Source of the DNA: Thermohalobaculum sp039026375
GTDB taxonomy: Bacteria > Pseudomonadota > Alphaproteobacteria > Rhodobacterales > Rhodobacteraceae
Direction of reading: 5' to 3'
Length of the DNA: 64,000 nt
Assembly: GCA_039026375.1 (NCBI GenBank)
Contig: JBCCML010000004.1
Location: 1 to 64,000 of the forward strand
Under the pieces are notes generated by a model. The model did no database searches. It had not been told where the DNA came from and saw only the letters and a program-made list of their open reading frames with translations. This document shows, in pieces, positions 18,009-26,397 of the stretch; position 1 is the first letter of the stretch, and each line of letters starts with the position of its first letter. Position numbers and translations under genes: made by a program.

Positions 18009-19361
18009 TTAGTGGTCATCCCGTGTCAGCACGGCGCCTAGGCCATCCATAAGGTCCATGAAGCCAGGGAAGCTCGTTGCGATGGGTGCGCCGTCATCGA
18101 TCGTCACCGGCCGGTCAGCGTTCAGTCCAAGGCAGAGGAAGCTCATGGCGATACGATGATCCAGGTGTGTTGCAACAATACCGCCGCCTGGAACGCTGCC
18201 CGAACTATCGGCGCCACGGCCGTGGACGATCATGCCGTCCTCTTCTTCAGTCACCTGAACGCCGTTTGCGCGTAAGCCCGCCACCACGGCGGCGATCCGG
18301 TCAGATTCCTTTACCCGTAACTCGCCGATCCCGCGCATGACAGTGTCGCCCTGGGCATAAGCCGCGATGCAGGCAAGCACCGGATATTCGTCGATCATAC
18401 TGGGTGCGCGATCGGGCGGCACCTCGACCCCACTCAGCGCACCATGGCGGACGCGCAGGTCAGCTACGGGCTCGCCCCCTTCTTCACGGGGGTCAATATG
18501 GGCAATATCGGCGCCCATTTCCGCCAGCGTCTGGTACAGCCCTGCGCGTGTCGGATTCAGACAGATATTGGGCACAAGGATGTCTGAGCCCTCTGCAATC
18601 AGGGCAGCTGCCACCGGGAAGGCAGCGGACGAGGGATCCCGCGGCACCGCAATTGTTTGGGGCATCAACTCTGGCTGCCCCATCAGACGAATGGCACGCC
18701 CGTCTTTGGTTTCCTCAACGATGACTTCAGCGCCGAAGCCCCGAAGCATGCGTTCCGTGTGATCACGGGTGGCCTCGGCCTCCAGCACCATGGTCTCGCC
18801 AGGGGCGCCTAGGCCAGCCAACAGCACCGCGGACTTCACCTGTGCCGATGGTATTGGTAGGCGGTATGCTACCGGCATCGGATCCGGCGCGCCTGTAAGC
18901 GTCAGAGGCAACATGCCGCCAGCCCGGCCCGAAGAAAGCGCCCCAAAAAGCGCTAGAGGGTCCAGCACACGACCCATCGGGCGCCGCCGAAGCGAAGCGT
19001 CGCCTGTGAACGTTGCCGATATTGGTGTGGTCGCCATCATACCCATGATCAGGCGGACGCCGGTTCCAGCATTGCCACAGTCGACGATGTCATCCGGCTC
19101 AGCCAGGCCACCGACGCCGACGCCATGTACATGCCAAGTGTCGCCCTGCCGGACAACCTGGGCGCCAAAGGCACGCATGGCCGAAGCTGTGGCCAGGACA
19201 TCCTCGCCTTCCAGCAGGCCTTTGATCCGGGTTTCACCCACGGCGAGTGTTCCGAAAATCAGGGCGCGATGGCTGACCGACTTGTCGCCGGGCACATCGG
19301 CTCGTCCGGTCAGGGTGGTGCTTTTGCGTGCTGTAACGCATTGTGGTTCGCCATAGCCCAT
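18009..19361 (-). CDS. aroA: 3-phosphoshikimate 1-carboxyvinyltransferase (EPSP synthase)
   Basis: Shikimate-pathway enzyme transferring enolpyruvyl from PEP to shikimate 3-phosphate. The 450-aa protein has the N-terminal PGDKSVSHRAL, the PEP-binding GNAGTGVRL segment and the C-terminal LRVKESDRIAA motif; the Ala-for-Gly position that distinguishes glyphosate-tolerant class II enzymes was not evaluated. In alphaproteobacteria it is normally followed directly by cmk and rpsA; here an oxidase/LysR/small-protein insertion intervenes. The 256 bases upstream (19362-19617) show no gene. Confidence 0.96.
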   Translation of the reverse strand: MGYGEPQCVTARKSTTLTGRADVPGDKSVSHRALIFGTLAVGETRIKGLLEGEDVLATASAMRAFGAQVVRQGDTWHVHGVGVGGLAEPDDIVDCGNAGTGVRLIMGMMATTPISATFTGDASLRRRPMGRVLDPLALFGALSSGRAGGMLPLTLTGAPDPMPVAYRLPIPSAQVKSAVLLAGLGAPGETMVLEAEATRDHTERMLRGFGAEVIVEETKDGRAIRLMGQPELMPQTIAVPRDPSSAAFPVAAALIAEGSDILVPNICLNPTRAGLYQTLAEMGADIAHIDPREEGGEPVADLRVRHGALSGVEVPPDRAPSMIDEYPVLACIAAYAQGDTVMRGIGELRVKESDRIAAVVAGLRANGVQVTEEEDGMIVHGRGADSSGSVPGGGIVATHLDHRIAMSFLCLGLNADRPVTIDDGAPIATSFPGFMDLMDGLGAVLTRDDH

Positions 19362-19617
19362 CCCTACGCCCTGCTCCCTGCACCTTCGGCTGACTGTTGG
19401 GCGTATTGCCAGAGGGGGGACGAAGCGTCCACCGCATAACGGCGCGGGGGCGCTATCCGTTCACATCTATCCGCCAACGGAGCGGGCATCAAACGGTGAA
19501 CTACTACCCCAAACTCGTCATCGCAGGGCGAGGGATGCTACCGCACAGGAACGCGGGCACAATACACAGCTGATCATGTTGGCAACACTCCACTACACGA
19601 CGCGACGGCACCGACCT

Positions 19618-20850
19618 TCAAGTCATGGTGTCAACTGCGTGAAGCTGCGAACCGTAGAGGTATAGCTGCGGGTTTTGCTGGCTAATTTGGGCGAAGGTGG
19701 CCTCGCCTAGTTCGGCGCGCAACCCAATAGACAGTTGGCTTTCGGGGAACTTCTCGATCTCGGTCATGTAGAAATCCGACCCAAAAAGCGTGCGCGCACG
19801 CACCAGGTCGTTCTGAAGAAAGATCTTCAGCGCACGGTGGAAGTCCGAAAAGAAGAAGATCGTGTAAGAGATGTCTGTGTAGAGATTGGGAAACCGTGCC
19901 CGCGGCGCGCCGGAGGCATCCATCCCATCTGTCTCGCGCAGCATACCCGAAAGTTTGCTGAGCCAGTTCATTGGTGTTTCATCGTTGGGCGGCCGGCGGC
20001 TGATCGGATTGGCGAAGTACTCGCGCCATGCGTCCAAACCGCCAAAGTGTGCCAAGCAGACGCGCAAATCGGGAAAGGTCGTCAACACCTCTCTAAAATG
20101 CTCAGGATCACTGAGGGTCAGCGCCTCCTCGCGTTGAAGCAGTCGGCCTTGATGACGGGTTGACCCGTCGGGGGCCAGGACATTGCCAGTGACCGCTCCG
20201 TGAACGCCACCTGCGGAACAATGCGTCATCACCGGAAGACTTTGCTTCTGACAGTAGCCAAAGAGGCCCGAGCTGGGATTGCCAACCGAGCCCATCAATC
20301 GCGGGTGGGTCGGCGGATACCCAAGGTTTGGGTAGATCTTCAGACCCTGGGCGCCTGCTTCGTGCAACGCACGAAAGCGGTCCATGGCATCCTCGCGACG
20401 CGGGTCAACATGCGCGAAAGGAATGATCTCAGCATCCTGCTGATCGGCAGGCTTATCCTGGTTGGCGTCGCGTAGCGTCTTTGCCAGATCGAATAGTTCC
20501 TGGTGCTGCGCCTCGACTGTGACAGCCGGGGCGCCGCGGCCCATGGCGTCCATGTCCATGGGCAGAACCACGAAACGCGTGTTGCGCGGATAGTTGTAGC
20601 GTATCCGCTCGAACACCTCAGCCTGGGTTTCCTCCAGCCCAATCGCCAGGAACCGCAACAGGCGCGATGCACCATCTGGCTTACCCTTTAGACGGTACCA
20701 GGCCTTGATTAGGCCGGTCACAAGCCAAGCCACCGGGTAGAGCCGGATCACCACAAATCGCGCGATGCTGACGGTCAAAAAAGGGATGCCGGCAAATCGG
20801 TTGGGCACGTGCTTGGTTGTAAACAAGTGGATATGGCAGTTGTACATCAT
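19618..20850 (-). CDS. Amidohydrolase-family metal-dependent hydrolase
   Basis: A 410-aa member of the amidohydrolase_2 (TIM-barrel) superfamily. The first metal-binding motif is NCHIHLF (His6, His8), a strand-end MTHCSAGG His and a LAHFGG His follow, and the C-terminal catalytic-type Asp is in LFGSDFYM. An unusual hydrophobic stretch at about residues 22-50 (LTVSIARFVVIRLYPVAWLVTG-like) suggests membrane contact. Start: ATG at 20850 has GGGAG 9 bases upstream; the frame is open to 20871. Substrate unknown; related enzymes are decarboxylases or lactonases. It is transcribed away from a candidate small-RNA locus. Confidence 0.8.
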   Translation of the reverse strand: MMYNCHIHLFTTKHVPNRFAGIPFLTVSIARFVVIRLYPVAWLVTGLIKAWYRLKGKPDGASRLLRFLAIGLEETQAEVFERIRYNYPRNTRFVVLPMDMDAMGRGAPAVTVEAQHQELFDLAKTLRDANQDKPADQQDAEIIPFAHVDPRREDAMDRFRALHEAGAQGLKIYPNLGYPPTHPRLMGSVGNPSSGLFGYCQKQSLPVMTHCSAGGVHGAVTGNVLAPDGSTRHQGRLLQREEALTLSDPEHFREVLTTFPDLRVCLAHFGGLDAWREYFANPISRRPPNDETPMNWLSKLSGMLRETDGMDASGAPRARFPNLYTDISYTIFFFSDFHRALKIFLQNDLVRARTLFGSDFYMTEIEKFPESQLSIGLRAELGEATFAQISQQNPQLYLYGSQLHAVDTMT

Positions 20851-20969
20851 TGCGAAATCTCCCTGCTCCAATGCGTCCGAAGATACCCGATTGCGTCCAA
20901 ATCAGCAAAACGGGAACCGGCAATGTGACGAAGCTCACAGCGGTTGGCAGGCGAATCGTTCAAATTGTA

Positions 20970-21080
20970 ACTGTCCAAAGGCAAGGGCCTCGGCCCGTAC
21001 CCTCGGACAACACGTGTGTTCCTTGTGTTACCTCTCTGCACTGAGGCGTCAGGACTCTCTCCCCTGACGCCTCTTTTTTT
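20970..21080 (+). ncRNA. Candidate small RNA ending in a strong intrinsic terminator
   Basis: No plus-strand gene exists within several kb upstream, yet a strong plus-strand terminator sits here: GAGGCGTCAGG (21043-21053) and CCTGACGCCTC (21063-21073) form an 11-bp perfect stem followed by seven T (21074-21080). The loop is pyrimidine-rich (ACTCTCTCC). Upstream there is a GGGCCTCGGCCC hairpin and a weak promoter resemblance (TTGGCA at 20944, TGTAAC at 20966). The neighbouring genes are both on the minus strand, so the simplest reading is a small RNA of about 100-140 nt. The 5' end is a guess. Confidence 0.45.
21043..21080 (+). terminator. Strong plus-strand rho-independent terminator
   Basis: Eleven perfect base pairs, 9-base loop, then T7. 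On the minus strand the hairpin is preceded by A7 and not followed by T, so it serves plus-strand transcription, or at most pauses minus-strand readthrough from the gene at 21083. Confidence 0.85.
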
Positions 21081-21082
21081 GC

Positions 21083-22507
21083 CTATCTCGCAAGGCGAAC
21101 CGCAACCACGCCAGGAGCGATTTCAGCGGGATCAGGCTGGTCAGCGGGCAACGCCTGGATAGCAGCCCGGTGTTTTTGGCAAGCTGCGCGACGCGCCACC
21201 TCCAATTCGAAACGCGGGGCTTCAACTAATGACGGCTCAGGCGGCAATGGCGGCGAGATGCCGGGCGGACAGTGGACAGCCTTCGCAAATGTCAGATGTT
21301 GCAAGCGCCAGGAGAATGCCAACGGCTCCATGATGACATCCGTTTCTGGCCACGCCGAAAGTGGGCCTTCCAGCACGATCAGATCAGCTTCAGGCGACTC
21401 TGTCTGTATTTCGGTGGCAAGTGCTCGCGTACGCTCCTGATACCGTTCAAATGCAGGGTCAAACTGCAACCACCATCCCAGAAGCCCGGTCGGCAAGAAC
21501 AGCACCATCACAATTGCTGCGCTTAGACGGCCACGCGCAGCGCTGGTGGCCGCGGCTAAAAACAAAAACACCCAGATGAAACCAGTCGACCGATTGGGCA
21601 CCAAAACGCCCGAGATCACTGTCACAACGGCTAGAACCAACAATGACAGCGACAGCCCTAGGGCCAGTCCTCTCTGCTGAACGGGGCGGTCAGAGCGTAG
21701 CGCAATCACAAATGTCAGAACGATCACTGCAACGACAGCAACGACGACAGCAGCGACACCGCCCGGGGCCCCACCTGCCAGGCGATCTATGTTTCGCACA
21801 AGACCGTCCAGATCGGTAGCAACGGCCGCCTGGCGCCAGTCCGGCAGAACCAGCCCAAACAAACCGTGGGCTGCGTAGTTGATCCCCATACTCAGCGCCA
21901 ACGCGCCGAGAAGACTAACGAGAAAGACACCGCAGATCGCCCAACGCGCACCCATGCCGGTGGCGGGCGTCACAGCCAGCGCAACAGCAAGAATGATAAA
22001 CGCGTTCGTTGGATAGCTGAGTACAGCGGCGGTGACAGCCGCCGGCAAAATCCACAAAATCCGGCGTTGATCAGCGATGCAAAGCGCTGCGATCGACACA
22101 GCCAGCACCGCCGCATTAGACACCTGGATGTTGAACCAGAACATCAACTGCGCCCATTGCGGTGCCGTGGCGAGGGCAGCAGCCGCAATCAAGGTACGCC
22201 ATGGCGCGTCGTCGCGGGCAAAGACTTTTGCCGCCGCCAGGCTCATGGAAAGGCACCATAAACCCATCGCAATCGCATATGCCCAAGGCGCCGGGATCTG
22301 AAAACCACGCCATGCCCAGACCTGATTCAGCCATCGACCCTCGTTCAGGGTGTTCTGATACAGCAGGTCGGGTGCTGGAAAGAACGTCAGGTAATCATCA
22401 TTCCGAATGAAGGGATCGGCCGCCCAATCAGCCCAAACCCCAAGCAACAGCGTCAAGCTTAAGCCCGCCGCTAACACGGCCCGTGTCTGCCAGTTGATCG
22501 CCACCAT
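21083..22507 (-). CDS. Polytopic membrane protein, possibly GtrII-type glucosyltransferase-like
   Basis: A 474-aa integral membrane protein with about ten hydrophobic segments through residue 350 and a soluble C-terminal region. The first loop carries an acidic FIRNDDYLTFFP motif followed by NEGRWLNQVW; an acidic first loop followed by a GRW motif is the pattern of GT-C glycosyltransferases, and resembles GtrII/Glucos_trans_II proteins used to decorate surface polysaccharide. That family assignment is tentative. No partner genes for such a pathway adjoin it, although a GtrA/GtrB-type operon lies at 45-48 kb. Confidence 0.6.
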   Translation of the reverse strand: MVAINWQTRAVLAAGLSLTLLLGVWADWAADPFIRNDDYLTFFPAPDLLYQNTLNEGRWLNQVWAWRGFQIPAPWAYAIAMGLWCLSMSLAAAKVFARDDAPWRTLIAAAALATAPQWAQLMFWFNIQVSNAAVLAVSIAALCIADQRRILWILPAAVTAAVLSYPTNAFIILAVALAVTPATGMGARWAICGVFLVSLLGALALSMGINYAAHGLFGLVLPDWRQAAVATDLDGLVRNIDRLAGGAPGGVAAVVVAVVAVIVLTFVIALRSDRPVQQRGLALGLSLSLLVLAVVTVISGVLVPNRSTGFIWVFLFLAAATSAARGRLSAAIVMVLFLPTGLLGWWLQFDPAFERYQERTRALATEIQTESPEADLIVLEGPLSAWPETDVIMEPLAFSWRLQHLTFAKAVHCPPGISPPLPPEPSLVEAPRFELEVARRAACQKHRAAIQALPADQPDPAEIAPGVVAVRLAR

Positions 22508-22645
22508 CCATGTCCCGCGGTGCGCTTAGACAAGCTTAGAGCTTAGGATCGTTAAGCCGCCCCTGGGAAGAGGTCGTGAAAACTCGCGACAATCGAGACT
22601 TCGGTTTGCGCGCAGCGGATTTTGATGACCAAAACACATCTGGTC

Positions 22646-22667
22646 GCCGGTGCATTACAGCACCGGC
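22646..22667 (-). terminator. Hairpin downstream of rplS, possible terminator
   Basis: GCCGGTGC-ATTACA-GCACCGGC is a perfect 8-bp stem 60 bases past the rplS stop. It lacks a T-tract, so termination may be weak or rho-dependent. The rest of 22508-22726 shows nothing recognisable. Confidence 0.35.
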
Positions 22668-22726
22668 ACCAAGTCAGCGCACAATGAGCCTAGTCAGCGA
22701 GGTAAGGTCAACCCCACCGCAAATTG

Positions 22727-23119
22727 TCACTCCGGCGAAGCGGTGTCGCGCTTGGGCCGGTAGTTCGTCTTCTCGACAATCCGCGCCGACTTCCCGCGGC
22801 GTGAGCGGAGATAGTACAGCTTGGCACGACGCACCTGGCCGCGGCGGACCACGGTAATCGCGTCGATGTTCGGCGAGTGCAGAGGGAAGATACGCTCGAC
22901 CCCCTCGCCAAAGCTGATCTTGCGCACCGTGAACGAGGCCCCAATCGCCTTGTCGCCACCGCGCCGGGCGATGCAGACGCCTTCATAGTTCTGGACACGG
23001 GTGCGCGTGCCCTCGGTCACTTTGTAGCCAACCCGGATTGTGTCGCCCGGGGCGAAGTCTGGGATGTCCTTACCCAACTCGGCAAGATGCTCGGCTTCCA
23101 GTTGTTTGATCAGATTCAT
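22727..23119 (-). CDS. rplS: 50S ribosomal protein L19
   Basis: Ribosomal protein at the 30S-50S interface. 130 aa, with the conserved core FAPGDTIRVGYKVTEG, VQNYEGVCIARR and the basic RRAKLYYLRSRRGKSARI segment. The start overlaps the trmD stop by 4 bp. It is the last gene of the rpsP-rimM-trmD-rplS block. Confidence 0.97.
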   Translation of the reverse strand: MNLIKQLEAEHLAELGKDIPDFAPGDTIRVGYKVTEGTRTRVQNYEGVCIARRGGDKAIGASFTVRKISFGEGVERIFPLHSPNIDAITVVRRGQVRRAKLYYLRSRRGKSARIVEKTNYRPKRDTASPE

Positions 23120-23985
23120 AGATCCAAATCCTTGTTCTTGCGCGCCTTTTCGGCGGTCATCTTCGCGTCCGAGAGCTTTGGTTTCTGCGCCGCCTCATAA
23201 GCGGACCAAAGGTCGGGACGACGTTCCCTAGTCAGGTCTTGCGCCTGAGAGAGCCGCCAATCGGCGATCCGCGCGTGGTGTCCCGAGAGCAGCACCTCGG
23301 GTATCTCGCGCCCCTCCCAGACCTTGGGCCTGGTATAATGCGGGTGCTCCAGCAGCCCCCGAGAAAAACTTTCCTCTTCGATCGAGGCCGTATTGCCCAG
23401 CACGCCGGGCCGTAGCCTGATCACGGCGTCCAGCAGCACCATAGCTGCCACCTCGCCGCCTGTTAGCACGTAATCACCCAACGAGACTTCCTGAACCCCG
23501 TAGGCGTCCAGAACCCGTTGGTCGATCCCTTCGTAGCGGCCACACAACAGGGTAAGCCCCTGCCCAGCCACGATATTCTGTGCCATCGTTTGGGTGAATG
23601 GCCGCCCCCTGGGGGACAGGTAGATCACCTCGCGCCCGGCGCCGCGCTCTATACCTCTTTTTCCCGCGAAGTCCAGTGCTTTAGCGACGATATCGGGCTT
23701 CATGACCATACCCGCGCCGCCCCCCGCGGGCGTGTCATCCACAGTGCGGTGACGGTCCGTGGCGAAGCGGCGAATATCGATGGCATCACAGGTCCAAAGA
23801 CCATCCTTCAGCGCTTTGCCGGTCAGCCCCTCCTCCAGCGGGCCGGGGAACATGCCCGGAAAAAGTGTCAGAACCTGTGCGTGGAAGGCTTCCGGACGAT
23901 ACCGATCCTCCATCAGCGGGCGTGGCTGGGCCGACACGACCGGCTTGATCATGCCGTGAGAGCGCGGTTTCGGCGGCTCACTCAT
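23116..23985 (-). CDS. trmD: tRNA (guanine-37-N1)-methyltransferase
   Basis: SPOUT-class methyltransferase that makes m1G37 in tRNA and prevents frameshifting. 289 aa; the SAM-binding deep trefoil knot shows as LLCGRYEGIDQRV and SLGDYVLTGGE, with LTLFPGMFPGPL near the N-terminus. An N-terminal extension of about 35 residues before the core is typical of Rhodobacteraceae. It overlaps the upstream 83-aa gene by 8 bp and rplS by 4 bp. Confidence 0.96.
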   Translation of the reverse strand: MSEPPKPRSHGMIKPVVSAQPRPLMEDRYRPEAFHAQVLTLFPGMFPGPLEEGLTGKALKDGLWTCDAIDIRRFATDRHRTVDDTPAGGGAGMVMKPDIVAKALDFAGKRGIERGAGREVIYLSPRGRPFTQTMAQNIVAGQGLTLLCGRYEGIDQRVLDAYGVQEVSLGDYVLTGGEVAAMVLLDAVIRLRPGVLGNTASIEEESFSRGLLEHPHYTRPKVWEGREIPEVLLSGHHARIADWRLSQAQDLTRERRPDLWSAYEAAQKPKLSDAKMTAEKARKNKDLDL

Positions 23986-24229
23986 GGTAATGGCCTACCA
24001 ATAGGATCTTCGCGGCAGCAGCCCAGGGGTTCATGCTGTCGATTTGGGCGGCAGACGGCGTCTCGCGCCACTGATCAAGCGACACCAGCATCGAACCAAG
24101 GTCAAAATTCTCGGCCTCAAAGGGACCTGCCTGGGCGTTCTGGTCCACCTGGCGCCGCAGCGCCCGGACAAAGAACCCAAAGCTTTCGGCATCACTGACC
24201 TGGGCGACAGCGGCATGGATATCAGTCAT
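23978..24229 (-). CDS. Small conserved-type protein of unknown function
   Basis: An 83-aa acidic protein overlapping trmD (8 bp) and rimM (8 bp), so it is translated within the operon. The pattern ESFGFFVRALRRQV...FDLGSMLVSLDQW...NPWAAAAKILLVGHYHE resembles the DUF7660 style of small proteins (an ExFxxFVxAL helix followed by an L-xx-FL-xx-W segment). No catalytic motif, signal peptide or membrane span is visible. The role is unknown. Confidence 0.7.
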   Translation of the reverse strand: MTDIHAAVAQVSDAESFGFFVRALRRQVDQNAQAGPFEAENFDLGSMLVSLDQWRETPSAAQIDSMNPWAAAAKILLVGHYHE

Positions 24230-24731
24230 CGCCCACCTCGCTAAGATCGGCGATGAGCCGCCCGGCAGTTAGGTCCACGGTCGGTATCACCGCTTGGGTG
24301 AAAGGCAACAGAAACTCGGATTTTCCCAATACTTCAAGCACATCACCCGCGCCAAAGTCATGGACCGCACGCACCTTACCCAAAGATGCCCCGCCGGTAT
24401 CCACGACCTGCAGACCGACCAGATCGGCATGGTAGAACTCATCATCCGGCAACTTAGGCAATCGTTCGCGCGGCGCGTAAAGGCGGGTGCCCTTCAGCGC
24501 CTCGGCCGCCTCCCGCGTGGCCACATTCGATAGCCGCGCGGCGAAGCCACCTTTGATCGACCGGCCCAGCTTCAGTTGAAAGCTACGCCCATCCTCGGTC
24601 ACCAGGGGGTTGTAGGCCCCAATCGCCTCCGGTTCCGCACAGAACGATTTGATCCGTGCTTCACCTTTCACGCCGAACGCACCCGCAATGGCGCCAACGC
24701 AGACATGCCCTGCCGGCGCCTCCACGATCAC
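24222..24731 (-). CDS. rimM: Ribosome maturation factor RimM
   Basis: Assists 30S assembly around the 16S rRNA 3' domain by binding S19. 169 aa: an N-terminal beta-barrel (VGAIAGAFGVKGEARIKSF) and a C-terminal PRC-barrel (DEFYHADLVGLQVVD ... FGAGDVLEV ... LLPFTQAVIPTVDL). Overlaps the SDR gene by 4 bp upstream and the 83-aa gene by 8 bp downstream. Confidence 0.96.
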   Translation of the reverse strand: MIVEAPAGHVCVGAIAGAFGVKGEARIKSFCAEPEAIGAYNPLVTEDGRSFQLKLGRSIKGGFAARLSNVATREAAEALKGTRLYAPRERLPKLPDDEFYHADLVGLQVVDTGGASLGKVRAVHDFGAGDVLEVLGKSEFLLPFTQAVIPTVDLTAGRLIADLSEVGDD

Positions 24732-25504
24732 AGACCCAACTGCACGCCGCCGGTCACAGGCATAGCGACGCCGGTCACGTAGGCCCCGCCCGGACCGCAG
24801 ATAAAGCCAATCAAATCAGCAACTTCCTGCGGCGTGCCCGCACGGCGCAGCGCGACGCTCTGGTAGCGCTCGGCCTTAAACGCCTCCAGGTCCATGCCGC
24901 GCTCGTCGGCCAGACGCTGGTTGACGCCTTCGTGCATGTCCGAGGCGATGAACCCCGGACAGACCGCCGTGCAACGGATGTTATCGGGGCCAAATTCAGC
25001 GGCAATGGTCTTCGTCAGCCCGACAATCGCATGTTTCGAGCTGGTATAGGCCCCAAAGGCCCGCTGCGCGCCCATTCCCGTCATCGAGGACAGGTTGACG
25101 ATGGCCCCACCGCCACCATCTCGCATCACCGGGATCGCGGCCTGGCAGAAATCGGCCGTGCCCTTGATGTTCACAGCAAAGCTCTGCTGCCAGTCGGCGT
25201 CCGTCACCTCCAGGAATGGCTTGGCTCCTGCGGTGGTTCCGGCGTTGTTGACCAGGATGTCCAGCCGCCCATGCCGGGCCAGCACTTCCGCCACGCAGGC
25301 GTCGATCTGAGCCCGGTTGGTGACGTCCAAAGCACGGTGGTGCGCGCCCGCCTCATCGGCCACGGCACGGCACCCCTCCGCATTGACGTCGGTGGCATAA
25401 ACCGTTGCATCATCTGCCAAAAGTCGGCGCACAACCGCTGCGCCGATGCCGTTCAGAGATCCGGCACCGGTGACGATGGCGACCTGTCCGGACAGGGCCG
25501 GCAT
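24728..25504 (-). CDS. SDR-family NAD(P)-dependent oxidoreductase
   Basis: A 258-aa classical short-chain dehydrogenase. The cofactor loop is TGAGSLNGIG (residues 12-21), NNAG is at 86-89, and the catalytic triad is Ser140, Tyr153 and Lys157 (YTSSK). A conserved-type Asp60 (ALDVTN) precedes. The preference for NAD(H) is suggested by an Asp39 (ATDVN) at the end of beta-strand 2. Substrate unknown; FabG-like and sugar or hydroxyacyl substrates are all possible. It lies between rpsP (2-bp gap) and rimM (4-bp overlap), an insertion into a conserved ribosomal block. Confidence 0.92.
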   Translation of the reverse strand: MPALSGQVAIVTGAGSLNGIGAAVVRRLLADDATVYATDVNAEGCRAVADEAGAHHRALDVTNRAQIDACVAEVLARHGRLDILVNNAGTTAGAKPFLEVTDADWQQSFAVNIKGTADFCQAAIPVMRDGGGGAIVNLSSMTGMGAQRAFGAYTSSKHAIVGLTKTIAAEFGPDNIRCTAVCPGFIASDMHEGVNQRLADERGMDLEAFKAERYQSVALRRAGTPQEVADLIGFICGPGGAYVTGVAMPVTGGVQLGL

Positions 25505-25506
25505 GC

Positions 25507-25965
25507 TTACTCGGCCTTTGCTTCTTCGGTGGCGGCTTCCTCGGTGGCGGCCTCTTCAGCGGGCGCCTCCTCAGCCGGAGCCTCCTCGGCAGGTGCCTCT
25601 GCAGCGGCCTTGGCGGCTTCCTCGGCGTCGGCGATCTTCTGCGCCTTCTCCTCGGCGCGAGCCTTGGCCTTGTCGCCCGGTTCGGCTTTCTGAGGGTTGT
25701 TGCGCTCGGTCTTTTCGCGGTGTCCGGCGGCCTCCAACATGCGCGCGATGCGGTCAGTGGGCTGGGCGCCGCGGTCCAGCCAGTGCTGAACGCGCTCCAT
25801 GTCCATCTTCACGCGTTCCTCGGAATCCTTTGGTAACAAAGGGTTATAGGTCCCCAGCTTCTCGATATAGCGGCCGTCGCGGGGCATCCGGCTGTCGGCT
25901 GCCACGATCCGGTAAAAGGGCCGCTTTTTCGAGCCGCCGCGGGCCAGTCTGATCTTCATTGCCAT
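25507..25965 (-). CDS. rpsP: 30S ribosomal protein S16 with long Ala/Glu-rich tail
   Basis: The first 80 or so residues are the normal S16 fold (MKIRLARGGSKKRPFYRIV, RDGRYIEKLGTYNPL, QHWLDRGAQPTDRI). The remaining 70 or so are a Lys/Ala/Glu-rich helix followed by tandem EEAPA and EEAAT units, giving 152 aa in total. Low-complexity S16 tails are known in alphaproteobacteria; this one is clearly repetitive at the DNA level as well. AAGGAG is 7 bases before the ATG at 25965. Confidence 0.96.
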   Translation of the reverse strand: MAMKIRLARGGSKKRPFYRIVAADSRMPRDGRYIEKLGTYNPLLPKDSEERVKMDMERVQHWLDRGAQPTDRIARMLEAAGHREKTERNNPQKAEPGDKAKARAEEKAQKIADAEEAAKAAAEAPAEEAPAEEAPAEEAATEEAATEEAKAE

Positions 25966-26012
25966 GGTTCGTCTCCTTTAGGATGGCGTTCGGGTGAGCC
26001 GCTGGCCCACCG

Positions 26013-26306
26013 CTATTTCTGAAACTGTTGGTGATGACGGATCACTTCATCGACGATGAAGCGCATGAATTTCTTAGCAAATTCCGGATCGAGGCCGCTG
26101 TCGGCGCACAGCCGTTCCAACCGGTCGATCTGGCGCGCCTCGCGGCTGGGGTCGGCCGGGGGCAGCGCATGCGCGGCCTTCAGCTGGCCCACATTCTGGG
26201 TGCAGCGAAAGCGTTCAGCCAACGTGTGCACCAGCACCGCATCCAGATTATCGATGGATTTGCGCAGGTCCGACAGGACCTCCTGCGCGCGCTCTGCGTC
26301 GCTCAT
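26013..26306 (-). CDS. Chorismate mutase (AroQ type)
   Basis: Converts chorismate to prephenate for phenylalanine and tyrosine. 97 aa, all-helical AroQ domain; LRKSIDNLDAVLVHTLAERFRCTQNVGQLKA holds the expected active-site Arg and Lys residues, and the C-terminal helix ends with a His/Gln-rich segment. The ATG at 26306 is chosen because GGAGG lies 5 bases upstream; the open frame extends to 26477 but across a tandem repeat. A chorismate mutase between ffh and rpsP is usual in Rhodobacteraceae. Confidence 0.88.
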   Translation of the reverse strand: MSDAERAQEVLSDLRKSIDNLDAVLVHTLAERFRCTQNVGQLKAAHALPPADPSREARQIDRLERLCADSGLDPEFAKKFMRFIVDEVIRHHQQFQK

Positions 26307-26331
26307 CGGGGCCTCCGGCGCTGGGATTCTG

Positions 26332-26375
26332 GCGTATGATCTGCGTATGACAAGCGTATGATTTGCGTATGCCAA
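26332..26375. repeat. Four tandem 11-bp repeats
   Basis: Units GCGTATGATCT, GCGTATGACAA, GCGTATGATTT and GCGTATGCCAA run head to tail (26332, 26343, 26354, 26365). The GCGTATG core is invariant in all four. The array lies 26 bases upstream of the chorismate mutase start, in the gap after the fifth GNAT gene. Confidence 0.85.
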
Positions 26376-26397
26376 GTGTGTTTTTGGAAAGTCGACA

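Noticed and set aside
24656..25693. 345-codon plus-strand open frame ending in Ala/Ser repeats
   Set aside because: Antisense to the SDR and rpsP; its repeats are the complement of the S16 Ala/Glu tail.
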